A stretch of DNA of 42,420 nt. Origin: Microscillaceae bacterium (lineage in GTDB: Bacteria; Bacteroidota; Bacteroidia; Cytophagales; Microscillaceae). Under the pieces are notes generated by a model that saw only the letters and a list, made by a program, of their open reading frames with translations, searched no databases and was not told where the DNA came from. A program made the position numbers and the translations under genes. The stretch spans positions 1-42,420 of the forward strand of contig JANWZA010000063.1 in the NCBI GenBank assembly GCA_025054775.1. Reading direction: 5' to 3'. Positions 18,984 to 26,643 of this stretch are shown here, piece by piece (position 1 is the stretch's first letter; the number at the start of each line of letters is the position of its first letter).

Positions 18984-19089
18984 AATATAAAATACTTTAA
19001 GTAAATAAAATGCTATAATTTTCAAAAAATTAGGTCTTAGGAATTAAGTTATTTAGGTTAGATATATTTAACACAATCTTTTTAGATAC

Positions 19090-19668
19090 ATGAAAATTGG
19101 CTTATTCTTTGGCTCATTTAATCCTATTCACATAGGACATCTCATTATTGCTAACATCATGGCAGAGCGTTCTGACTTAGAGCAGGTATGGTTTGTAGTT
19201 TCGCCTCAAAACCCATTCAAAAAACAACACTCCCTTTTGCACCACTTCGATAGGTTAGACATGGTAGAAAAAGCCATCGCCGACAATCACAAACTCAAAG
19301 CCACAGATATTGAATTTCACTTGCCTCAGCCTAGCTATACAATCGATACGCTCACCTATTTGCAAGATAAGTACCCACAACACACCTTCGCTCTTGTCTT
19401 AGGAAGCGATAACCTGCAACATTTTGAGAAATGGAAAAACTACGAAAAAATTTTAGAATATTACTCTCTATATGTTTTTCCACGCCCTAACTACGATATT
19501 AGCCAACACACACTCGCCAAACATCCTAAAGTGCATATCGTTGAAGCACCTATGTTAGATATCTCAGCTACCTTCATTCGGCAGAGCATTCAACAAGGTT
19601 ATTCTATTCGTTACCTCGTACCTGACGTGGTGGCTGAGTATATCGAGCGAAAAAAATTTTATCTCTAA
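19090..19668 (+). CDS. nadD: Nicotinate-nucleotide adenylyltransferase
   Basis: NadD joins nicotinate mononucleotide and ATP to form NaAD, a late cytosolic step of NAD synthesis. The 192-residue protein begins MKIGLFFGSFNPIHIGHLI, with the HIGH-type nucleotidyltransferase motif. It continues with VWFVVSPQNPFKK, TLTYLQ, LVLGSDNLQHFEKWKNY (GxDxL, substrate site), VFPRPNY and ISATFIRQSI (the ISxTxxR motif). Length and motif order are normal. The gene follows the 21-bp repeat array; I see no clear promoter box in front of it. Confidence 0.95.
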   Translation: MKIGLFFGSFNPIHIGHLIIANIMAERSDLEQVWFVVSPQNPFKKQHSLLHHFDRLDMVEKAIADNHKLKATDIEFHLPQPSYTIDTLTYLQDKYPQHTFALVLGSDNLQHFEKWKNYEKILEYYSLYVFPRPNYDISQHTLAKHPKVHIVEAPMLDISATFIRQSIQQGYSIRYLVPDVVAEYIERKKFYL

Positions 19669-19818
19669 AAATTGCTCTCAAAAGTTATATTTTTCTTATC
19701 ATATTTAAGCTAATTCTTTGAAAAATACAATTTAACAAATATTTAACGTATTTTTCAGGTATAAAATTAAACTTTATTTCACCAAATAACGTTTTGAGTC
19801 TTGGTGATTAAAACACCA

Positions 19819-19852
19819 CATGCCAATATAGAATAGCACAAAATTTGGCATG
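19819..19852 (+). promoter_or_regulatory. Inverted repeat upstream of ccmD
   Basis: CATGCCAA (19819-19826) and TTGGCATG (19845-19852) are perfect inverted arms of 8 bp with 18 nt between. The repeat ends 32 bp before the ccmD start codon, in the likely leader or promoter. It could be an operator or an RNA hairpin. No ligand is known. Confidence 0.5.
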
Positions 19853-19884
19853 AGTTTATTATTTCAATAAAAACTAAAAGTAAA

Positions 19885-20118
19885 ATGAAACTTAAAAAAA
19901 TTCAATTTTTCTTGTATGCCCTTGTGCTATTGTTTTTACCAGCTATGCAAAGTTTTGCACAAAGCGCGGAAGTAGAAATGGCTGATAGCCTCCGTGAAGA
20001 CGGAAAAATTTATGTGGTAATTGCCGTTTTATTATGTATATTTGCATTTCTATTCATCTATCTTGTAACTTTAGAGAAAAAAATAAGAAAGATGGAGAAT
20101 GAAATCAAATCATCGTAA
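19885..20118 (+). CDS. ccmD: CcmD-like small membrane protein
   Basis: This 77-residue protein has a cleavable signal (ending SFAQ, near residue 26), a periplasmic stretch, and one membrane helix (VVIAVLLCIFAFLFIYLV, about residues 44-61) followed by a basic cytoplasmic tail (KKIRKMENEIKSS). This matches the CcmD-like proteins that in Bacteroidota sit beside cytochrome c maturation genes. CcmD helps release haem-loaded CcmE from the CcmABC complex. Identification rests on size, topology and the ccmE gene 18 bp downstream, because CcmD sequences are poorly conserved. Confidence 0.75.
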   Translation: MKLKKIQFFLYALVLLFLPAMQSFAQSAEVEMADSLREDGKIYVVIAVLLCIFAFLFIYLVTLEKKIRKMENEIKSS

Positions 20119-20136
20119 TAATTCGGTAACATTATT

Positions 20137-20568
20137 ATGAAAGTTAGTTATATCATAGGAATTGTGGTAATTGCTTTGGCAATTGCCATAATCATTTCCA
20201 CTACTGGGGATGCAAGCCAATACGTAAGTTTTGCAGAAGCCCAAGCTATGGCTCAAAAAGGACAAACTACCAAAATTCACGTGGTAGGTGAGTTGAAAAG
20301 AGATGCACAAGGCAATATCGTAGATATGGAATACAACCCCATCAAAAATCCTAATCTATTCACCTTTACACTTATAGACCAAAAAAAACAAGCCTGTAAA
20401 GTAGTGTATAGAAACCCTAAACCCGCTGACTTTGAACGCTCTGAACAAATTGTAGTGGTAGGCAATATGCAAAACAATGTGTTCGTAGCAGAGAAAATTC
20501 TAATGAAATGCCCTTCCAAATACCAAGATAATAAATTAGAAGTTAAAAGAGTACCCGCAAAACCCTAA
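20137..20568 (+). CDS. ccmE: Cytochrome c maturation protein CcmE, cysteine (CxxxY) type
   Basis: CcmE is the periplasmic haem chaperone of system I cytochrome c maturation. The 143-residue protein has an N-terminal membrane anchor (residues 5-21) and an OB-fold domain with VVGELKRDAQGN, FTFTLIDQKKQACKVVYR, and IVVVGNMQNNVFVAEKILMKCPSKY. In E. coli CcmE the haem-binding residue is a His in a HxxxY motif. Here the same place reads C125-P-S-K-Y129, so cysteine replaces histidine. Cys-type CcmE is known from system I* in archaea and some deltaproteobacteria. The gene is 18 bp after ccmD, but ccmA, ccmB, ccmC and ccmF are not in the window. Confidence 0.9.
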   Translation: MKVSYIIGIVVIALAIAIIISTTGDASQYVSFAEAQAMAQKGQTTKIHVVGELKRDAQGNIVDMEYNPIKNPNLFTFTLIDQKKQACKVVYRNPKPADFERSEQIVVVGNMQNNVFVAEKILMKCPSKYQDNKLEVKRVPAKP

Positions 20569-20650
20569 CACCATATGAAAAAATCTAGAAAGTTATCTTA
20601 ATTTTTTTACCCCTGTAACTCTGAAATTTTTTTATCTTTTTTGAATTGTT

Positions 20651-20658
20651 TATCTTTG
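20651..20658 (+). promoter_or_regulatory. -7 box of the thiamin-regulated receptor gene
   Basis: TATCTTTG fits TAnnTTTG and would start transcription near 20664, just before the riboswitch. A -33 TTTG at the right distance is not clear. Confidence 0.5.
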
Positions 20659-20670
20659 CACGCAAACACG

Positions 20671-20758
20671 CTTCACTAAAAGGGGTGCCTTACTCTACAG
20701 GCTGAGATTATACCCATTGAACCTGATGCAGGTAATGCTGCCGAAGGGAATATTGAAG
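20671..20758 (+). promoter_or_regulatory. TPP riboswitch (THI element)
   Basis: The strongly conserved TPP aptamer core is present: GGGGTGCC, GGCTGAGATTATACCC, then TGAACCTGATGCAGGTAAT and GCCGAAGGGAA. CTTCA (20671-20675) and TGAAG (20754-20758) can form the closing P1 stem. It lies 160 nt upstream of the TonB receptor gene on the same strand, so TPP should repress that receptor when thiamin is sufficient. Confidence 0.95.
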
Positions 20759-20864
20759 AAAATGCGCTAACCTAAGCAAAACCTAATTTGCTGATTTCTA
20801 ACTTTTTACTCCACACCAGTTAGTGCAAAGACTTCAAACATAATCTTTACAAGTCTCCTCTTTT

Positions 20865-20917
20865 GGTTGAGGTTGTTCAATTAGTCTAATTGTTCAACTC
20901 AAAACCTTATTTTTTAC
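20865..20917 (+). terminator. Hairpin with T-rich tail before the receptor gene: candidate riboswitch expression platform
   Basis: CAATTAG (20878-20884) and CTAATTG (20886-20892) are perfect inverted arms, extended outward by GAG.TTG/CAACTC and GGTT/AACC pairs with small bulges, to about 20865-20906. A T-rich stretch with TTATTTTTT follows, ending just before the ATG at 20919. It could act as a terminator, or mask translation initiation, under control of the TPP aptamer. No competing antiterminator pairing was worked out. Confidence 0.5.
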
Positions 20918-20918
20918 T

Positions 20919-23366
20919 ATGCTTAAATTCTATTTCACAAGCCTTTTGATAGGGCTTACTACCTATTTCACTTTTGCTCAATTTACACTTAAAGGTACAG
21001 TCAAAGACTCACTTACCCAAGAGAATCTGGTAGGCGCAGTAGTGATGCTTACCAATACGTTCAAAGCAACGGCTACGCAAACGGATGGCTCATTTTTACT
21101 TACAGGGCTAAAACCGGGCAAATATTCGCTTAAAGTTTCATTCTTGGGCTACAAAACAGCTACCCAAGAAATTCAAATCTCTGAAAACCAAGAAATTGTA
21201 ATTCTACTTGCTAAAAATACGTTTTTAGCCGATGAGTTAGTGGTGCTAGCTACCCGTGCTAATCAAAAATCGGCAGTAGCCTATACCGAAGTAAGCCAAG
21301 AAGAAATTGCCAAGCAAAATTTAGGGCAAGATTTACCCATTCTGCTCAATTTCACACCTTCTGTGGTTACAACCTCTGATGCAGGAGCAGGTATAGGCTA
21401 TACAGGCATACGTATCCGAGGCTCTGACGGTACACGTATCAACGTTACCATCAACGGTATTCCATTGAATGATGCTGAAAGTCAAGGCGTTTTTTGGGTA
21501 AATATGCCCGATTTTGCCTCCTCGGTAAGTAGTGTGCAAATTCAGCGAGGTGTAGGTACTTCTACTAATGGAGCAGGAGCTTTCGGAGCTACAATCAATA
21601 TTCAAACTAATCAACTCAACGAAAAAAGCTATACCGAAGTGAATAATAGTTATGGCAGTTTCAACACATGGAAACATACCCTTATGGCAGGCACAGGGCT
21701 AATTGACAATAAATTTACCTTAGATGCGCGCCTCTCTCGCATTACTTCTGATGGATTTATCGATAGAGCAAGTTCTGAACTCAAATCTTTTTACACCTCA
21801 GGAGCTTACTATGGCAAAAAAAGTTTACTTCGCTTGAATATTTTTTCAGGAAAAGAAAAAACCTACCAAGCTTGGAACGGCGTACCTGAAGCTAAACTAC
21901 GTGGCGATTTACAGGGCATACGTGCTTACATTGACCGCAACGGCTTAGACACCGAAGATGCTAATAATTTACTTACAGCAAACAACCGTACCTACAATGC
22001 CTATCTTTATGATAACCAAACTGATAACTACCAACAAGACCATTACCAACTATTTTACACTTACGAAATTAGCCCTAAACTCAATGCCAACATAGCATTG
22101 CATTATACCTATGGGCGCGGTTATTTTGAACAATATCGCAAAAACGATGACTTTGCTACCTATAACCTCACTCCCCTTACTATAGGAAATACTACTATTT
22201 CCCAAACTGACGTTATTCGCCGTTTATGGTTAGATAATCATTTCTACGGGACAGTCTATTCGCTTAACTACCAAAGTAATCTTTGGAATATCACCTTTGG
22301 TGGTGGAGCAAATACCTACCAAGGCAAACATTTTGGAGAATTGATTTGGGCAAGATTTGCCAGCAACAGCCAAATCAGACAACGCTACTATGACAATGAC
22401 GCTACTAAAAACGATATAAACAATTTTATAAAAATAGCTTACCAAATCACTCCTAAGCTTAATATTTTGGTAGACTTGCAGCATCGTAACGTGTTTTATT
22501 CCTTTTTAGGCTTCGGCAGACAAGGGCAAAACGTACAACAATCAGCAGATTTGCACTTTTTTAATCCTAAATTTGGGGCAACCTATCAACTCAATACCAA
22601 CCAAAATTTATACGCTTATTTTGGTATTGCCCATCGCGAACCTAATCGCGAGGACTTTACGCAATCCACCCCTGACAGCCGCCCTAAAGCTGAGCAGTTG
22701 CAAAACTGGGAATTAGGCTACAAACTACAAGCTAATCAAATTGCGTTTAATGCTAATTTGTATTACATGAACTACCGAAACCAACTTGTGCTAACAGGGC
22801 AAGTGAACGACGTAGGAAACTATGTACGCACTAACATTCCACAAAGCTACCGTGCAGGCATAGAATTAGAACTTGGGCTAAAATTGAATAACCGATTTAC
22901 TTGGAACGCTAATGCTACTTTTAGCCAAAATAAAATCCAAAATTTTGAGGAGTTTATTGACGATTTTGACAATGGCGGGCAAGTAAAACAAACCTATTCG
23001 CAAACGGATATTGCTTTTTCACCTAACGTAATTTGCGGTAGCCAATTAGAGTACAAACCTTTGCCCAATTTGAGCCTTGCTTTGCTCTCTAAATACGTAA
23101 GTGAGCAATTTTTGGACAATACCTCTAACCCAAACCGAAAACTTAATGCCTTCTTTACCAATGATTTACGCTTTATTTACCAACTTAAACCCAAGTTTTG
23201 CAAAACCCTCACCATGAGTTTGTTAGTAAACAATATTTTTAACCAACTCTACGAACCTAATGGCTATACCTTTGGCTACATTGCAGGCGGAGAACGAATT
23301 ACTGAAAATTTTTACTATCCGCAAGCAGGAACAAACTTTTTGGTAGGGCTGGGAATACGCTTTTAG
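20919..23366 (+). CDS. TonB-dependent outer-membrane receptor, probably for thiamin
   Basis: This 815-residue protein has a signal peptide ending TFAQ, a carboxypeptidase-regulatory-like domain (about residues 22-100, with LKGTVKDS and DGSFLLTGLKPGKYSLKVSFLGYK), a plug domain (about 120-235, with GIRIRGSDGTRINVTINGIP and GAGAFGATINIQT), and a long barrel with the final strand GTNFLVGLGIRF. Such receptors use TonB and proton-motive force to import scarce nutrients. The TPP riboswitch upstream points to thiamin or a thiamin precursor as substrate. This is an inference from regulation, not from the barrel itself. No inner-membrane thiamin transporter (for example pnuT) is adjacent. A strong terminator follows. 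Confidence 0.93.
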   Translation: MLKFYFTSLLIGLTTYFTFAQFTLKGTVKDSLTQENLVGAVVMLTNTFKATATQTDGSFLLTGLKPGKYSLKVSFLGYKTATQEIQISENQEIVILLAKNTFLADELVVLATRANQKSAVAYTEVSQEEIAKQNLGQDLPILLNFTPSVVTTSDAGAGIGYTGIRIRGSDGTRINVTINGIPLNDAESQGVFWVNMPDFASSVSSVQIQRGVGTSTNGAGAFGATINIQTNQLNEKSYTEVNNSYGSFNTWKHTLMAGTGLIDNKFTLDARLSRITSDGFIDRASSELKSFYTSGAYYGKKSLLRLNIFSGKEKTYQAWNGVPEAKLRGDLQGIRAYIDRNGLDTEDANNLLTANNRTYNAYLYDNQTDNYQQDHYQLFYTYEISPKLNANIALHYTYGRGYFEQYRKNDDFATYNLTPLTIGNTTISQTDVIRRLWLDNHFYGTVYSLNYQSNLWNITFGGGANTYQGKHFGELIWARFASNSQIRQRYYDNDATKNDINNFIKIAYQITPKLNILVDLQHRNVFYSFLGFGRQGQNVQQSADLHFFNPKFGATYQLNTNQNLYAYFGIAHREPNREDFTQSTPDSRPKAEQLQNWELGYKLQANQIAFNANLYYMNYRNQLVLTGQVNDVGNYVRTNIPQSYRAGIELELGLKLNNRFTWNANATFSQNKIQNFEEFIDDFDNGGQVKQTYSQTDIAFSPNVICGSQLEYKPLPNLSLALLSKYVSEQFLDNTSNPNRKLNAFFTNDLRFIYQLKPKFCKTLTMSLLVNNIFNQLYEPNGYTFGYIAGGERITENFYYPQAGTNFLVGLGIRF

Positions 23367-23465
23367 CACGAGAACGAAAAGCTCCAAAATTCTTACAAAC
23401 ATCAAGTTTGAGCCTTTTACAATTGTTTAGCTGTAAGTTTCTACAAAAATTGATTATTACCTCTC

Positions 23466-23499
23466 TCCCACTGCTTAATAACAGTGGGAGTATTTGTTA
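23466..23499 (+). terminator. Intrinsic terminator of the receptor gene
   Basis: CTCCCACTG (23466-23474) and CAGTGGGAG (23483-23491) form a perfect 9-bp stem with an 8-nt loop, followed by TATTTGTT. It lies 100 bp after the receptor stop and just before the convergent TIGR02757 gene. Confidence 0.85.
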
Positions 23500-23525
23500 A
23501 ATTACAATTTCACAAGAATTAGCTG

Positions 23526-24314
23526 TTATCCCCAATTTTCATAAGCACCTAAACCAAAGAGAGCAAAATCATATTTTACAGGATCCTCAGCATCAAAAGT
23601 GCGTAATTTTTGGGTAAGCAGTTGAGCTGTTTGCCAATTAGATTGTATTTTAGGAATAAGCCCCAGATGCAAAGCTACACGCTCTACGTGAACATCGCAA
23701 GGACAGATAAGTTGGCGAGTAGAAATACCGTGCCACAAACCAAAATCTACCTTTTGGGAGTCTTTTCGTACCATCCACCTAAGAAATAGGTTTAAGCGTT
23801 TGCAAGCCGAATTACGAAGCGGTGTAGCAATATGTTTTTGGGTACGTTTGGGATAGTCTGACAGAAAACCAAAAAAAAATTCGTGAAATTGAATAAGCGA
23901 CTTTTTTACGTCAATTTCTTGGGCTTGGGTTGGCACAAGAAAAGCCGTTTCCAAAGAAGTATGTTTTTCATACCAGTACCGAAGAAAAGCAACAAAATAA
24001 AGCAAATCAGTGGGCTGAAAAGTGCGGTGCTTAAAGTGTTGCAAAGCTTTCAAATCACTTTCTTGATGTTGGAGTATGAATTGATAAGGTGCATTATCAA
24101 ACAGGGTTATCAATTCTTTGCACTTTTTGATAATCGTAGTGCGGTTGCCCCAAGCTAAAGTAGCGGCAAAAAAGCCCATGATTTCAATATCTTGTTTTTG
24201 ACTAAACAGGTGTGGAATAGCAATAGGATCCTGCTCAATAAATTGAGGCGTATTGTATCGCAGGTAAGCCTTATCCAATATTTCCTTTACTTGTAGAGAG
24301 GATATAGCTTGCAT
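23526..24314 (-). CDS. TIGR02757 (DUF2400) family protein
   Basis: The 262-residue protein matches this Bacteroidota-rich family: DIEIMGFFAATLAWGNR, FKHRTFQPTDLLYF, RLNLFLRWMVRKD, and DPVKYDFALFGLGAYENWG at the C-terminus. The segment CPCDVHVERVALHLGL resembles the VDTHVxRVxxRLGL region of helix-hairpin-helix DNA glycosylases such as endonuclease III, where the Asp is catalytic. A DNA-repair role is therefore possible but unproven. I chose the ATG at 24314, since the longer frame from 24389 would overlap asd. The start is then 16 bp after the asd stop, so the two are probably co-transcribed. Confidence 0.88.
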   Translation of the reverse strand: MQAISSLQVKEILDKAYLRYNTPQFIEQDPIAIPHLFSQKQDIEIMGFFAATLAWGNRTTIIKKCKELITLFDNAPYQFILQHQESDLKALQHFKHRTFQPTDLLYFVAFLRYWYEKHTSLETAFLVPTQAQEIDVKKSLIQFHEFFFGFLSDYPKRTQKHIATPLRNSACKRLNLFLRWMVRKDSQKVDFGLWHGISTRQLICPCDVHVERVALHLGLIPKIQSNWQTAQLLTQKLRTFDAEDPVKYDFALFGLGAYENWG

Positions 24315-24330
24315 AAAAATAGTTTTAATT

Positions 24331-25323
24331 TTACAAAAGTCCTTTTTGCAAAAGGTATTCAGCAATTTGAACAGCGTTAGTTGCCGCACCTTTACGAAGG
24401 TTATCGGCTACAATCCACAAATTGAGTGTTTTGGGTTGGGTTTCATCTCTGCGTATACGTCCAACAAAAACTTCATCTCTGCGGTGTGCCAATATGGGCA
24501 TAGGATAGAGGTTATTTTTTACATCATCTTGCACCACTACTCCTTTCGTACTATGCAGAATTTCATACACTTCTGCAAGGTCAAACTCTTGCTCAAATTC
24601 TACATTTACTGCCTCAGAGTGTCCGCCGATGGTGGGAACGCGTACTGCAGTGGCAGTAACACGAATTTGGTCATCACCCATGATTTTTTTAGTTTCATTT
24701 ACCATTTTCATTTCCTCTTTGGTGTAGCCATTTTCCAAAAAAACGTCAATATGAGGCAATACGTTGAGGTCAATAGGGTGTGGGTAGGCTCTTTCGGTAG
24801 GTACTGTTCCTTTTCGCTCGGCCATGAGTTGGTCAACGGCTTTTTTACCTGTGCCTGTAACGCTTTGGTAAGTAGAAACTACAATTCGCTTTATGCGATA
24901 TCTTTGGTGTAAGCCGTTCAAAGCTACAACCATTTGAATAGTAGAGCAATTAGGGTTAGCAATAATTTTATCAGCTTGGGTAAGTAAATGGGCATTAATT
25001 TCAGGCACAATCAATTTTTTGTCAGGATGCATGCGCCACGCTGAGGAGTTGTCAATAACAGTAATACCCGCTTCGGCAAATTGTGGGGCCAGAATCAAAG
25101 ACGTATGGCTGCCTGCTGAGAAGATGGCTACTTGTGGCTTTCGGGTTATGGCTTCTTGGGCAGAAACTACCGTGAGAGATTGTCCTTTGAATATAATAGT
25201 TTTACCTACCGATTTTTCGGAAGCCACAGGAATAAGCTGACTTACAGGAAAATTACGCTCTGCTAATACAGAAAGGATTTCATTGCCTACTAAACCCGTT
25301 GCTCCTACGACAGCAACTTTCAT
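24331..25323 (-). CDS. asd: Aspartate-semialdehyde dehydrogenase
   Basis: Asd reduces aspartyl phosphate to aspartate semialdehyde, the branch point to lysine, diaminopimelate, threonine and methionine. The 330-residue protein has the NADP-binding GATGLVGNEIL, FSAGSHTS, DNSSAWRM, the catalytic cysteine in NPNCSTIQ (Cys126), STYQSVTGTGKKA, and the late substrate-binding VPTIGGHSEAVN. Length is normal. The TIGR02757 gene follows after 16 bp. No exact TAnnTTTG box was found upstream; a near match (minus-strand CAACTTTG) lies around 25372-25379. Confidence 0.97.
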   Translation of the reverse strand: MKVAVVGATGLVGNEILSVLAERNFPVSQLIPVASEKSVGKTIIFKGQSLTVVSAQEAITRKPQVAIFSAGSHTSLILAPQFAEAGITVIDNSSAWRMHPDKKLIVPEINAHLLTQADKIIANPNCSTIQMVVALNGLHQRYRIKRIVVSTYQSVTGTGKKAVDQLMAERKGTVPTERAYPHPIDLNVLPHIDVFLENGYTKEEMKMVNETKKIMGDDQIRVTATAVRVPTIGGHSEAVNVEFEQEFDLAEVYEILHSTKGVVVQDDVKNNLYPMPILAHRRDEVFVGRIRRDETQPKTLNLWIVADNLRKGAATNAVQIAEYLLQKGLL

Positions 25324-25420
25324 AGCGATTAGAAGAGGTTTTGTTTTGAATAATTTGTCAAAAAAAGTTCACAAAGTTGCAATTTTTCCAAGAAAACGCA
25401 AAATAGACTACACTTTATTA

Positions 25421-25472
25421 AAAGGAAAAAAACAAAGAAGCATCTTACTTTAAGGGAAAAGTAAGACGCTTC
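25421..25472 (-). terminator. Intrinsic terminator of rpoD
   Basis: GAAGC (25437-25441) pairs with GCTTC (25468-25472) and TCTTACTT (25443-25450) with AAGTAAGA (25459-25466), with one A/C mismatch between. On the minus strand the stem is followed by a T-rich run (complement of 25421-25436). It lies about 35 bp after the rpoD stop. Confidence 0.85.
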
Positions 25473-25506
25473 TCAAATGTAAATATATTTTGAAACTTAG
25501 CCCATT

Positions 25507-26370
25507 TTAGCCCAAATAAGGCTTCAAGAATTTACTTCTTGATGTGTGGCGAAGCCTACGAATGGCTTTCTCTTTAATCTGACGCACTCTTTCACGTGTA
25601 AGGCTAAATTTTTCACCAATTTCTTCCAAGGTTAACGATGTGGTATTGTTTAGACCAAAATACAGAGAAATGACATCGGCTTCTCTGGCACTTAAAGTAG
25701 ATAAAGCCCGTTGCACTTCACGGCAGAGTGAGTCATTCATTAGTGAAGCATCGGGTGTCTCTTCGCTATCATTTTCTAACACATCTAACAAACTATTCTC
25801 CTCTCCTTGAACGAAAGGAGCATCTACCGAAACATGCCTTCCTGATATCTTGAGCGTATCTACCACCTCGGCAGGAGGCAAGTCCAATACCTCGGCTAAC
25901 TCCTCAGGAGAAGGCTCACGTTCAAATTTCTGCTCTAAATCAGAGAAGGTTTTAGAGATTTTATTTAATGAGCCTACCCGATTAAGCGGCAAACGTACAA
26001 TACGTGATTGTTCAGCTAAAGCTTGCAAAATAGATTGACGAATCCACCACACGGCGTAAGAAATGAATTTGAATCCACGGGTTTCGTCAAAACGTTGAGC
26101 GGCTTTAATTAAGCCCAGATTACCTTCATTTATCAAATCGCCCAAAGAAAGTCCTTGGTTCTGATATTGTTTTGCTACCGAAACTACAAAGCGTAAGTTA
26201 GCCTTAGTCAATTTTTCAAGGGCTACTTGGTCTCCTTCACGAATGCGTTTTGCTAATTCTACCTCCTCATCAGGTGTCAATAAATCTACCTTTCCAATTT
26301 CTTGCAAGTACTTATCCAATGACTGGCTTTCACGATTGGTAATTTGTTTGCTAATTTTGAGTTGTCTCAT
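25507..26370 (-). CDS. rpoD: Primary RNA polymerase sigma factor (sigma-70, RpoD/SigA type)
   Basis: This 287-residue protein starts with [22 protein letters not shown], the usual N-terminus of the Bacteroidota primary sigma factor, which lacks region 1.1 and the large spacer. Region 2 is clear ([47 protein letters not shown]), then region 3 and region 4 with [30 protein letters not shown]. In this phylum it recognises TTTG/TAnnTTTG promoters, many of which occur in this window. It appears to be a single-gene unit with its own terminator. Confidence 0.95.
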   Translation of the reverse strand: MRQLKISKQITNRESQSLDKYLQEIGKVDLLTPDEEVELAKRIREGDQVALEKLTKANLRFVVSVAKQYQNQGLSLGDLINEGNLGLIKAAQRFDETRGFKFISYAVWWIRQSILQALAEQSRIVRLPLNRVGSLNKISKTFSDLEQKFEREPSPEELAEVLDLPPAEVVDTLKISGRHVSVDAPFVQGEENSLLDVLENDSEETPDASLMNDSLCREVQRALSTLSAREADVISLYFGLNNTTSLTLEEIGEKFSLTRERVRQIKEKAIRRLRHTSRSKFLKPYLG

Positions 26371-26604
26371 GGGTAGCGTTTCTATTGTTTAAGTTAATCA
26401 ATTAAATAAAACTTAAATCAGGAATTTATATGAACTACAAGAGATTTTCAGATTTTAATCCTATTATAGACCACTCGCAAATGTTAGAGCTATTATTGAC
26501 CTTTGAAGTGCGAAAACTATAAAAAAAATTAGAAAATGGATTTTCAACACATCTATCTGTTGTAATAGAAATTCCTTAGGTATCGCATTGAATCATCCAT
26601 GAAC

Positions 26605-26620
26605 TTTTACCGAGGTAAAA
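26605..26620. repeat. 16-bp palindrome between rpoD and the flippase gene
   Basis: TTTTACC and GGTAAAA are perfect inverted arms separated by GA. It lies 24 bp after the flippase stop codon on the minus strand. No T run follows on either side, so it looks more like a protein site or a stable mRNA end than a terminator. Confidence 0.5.
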
Positions 26621-26643
26621 ACGTTAGCATACAAAAAAAAGTT

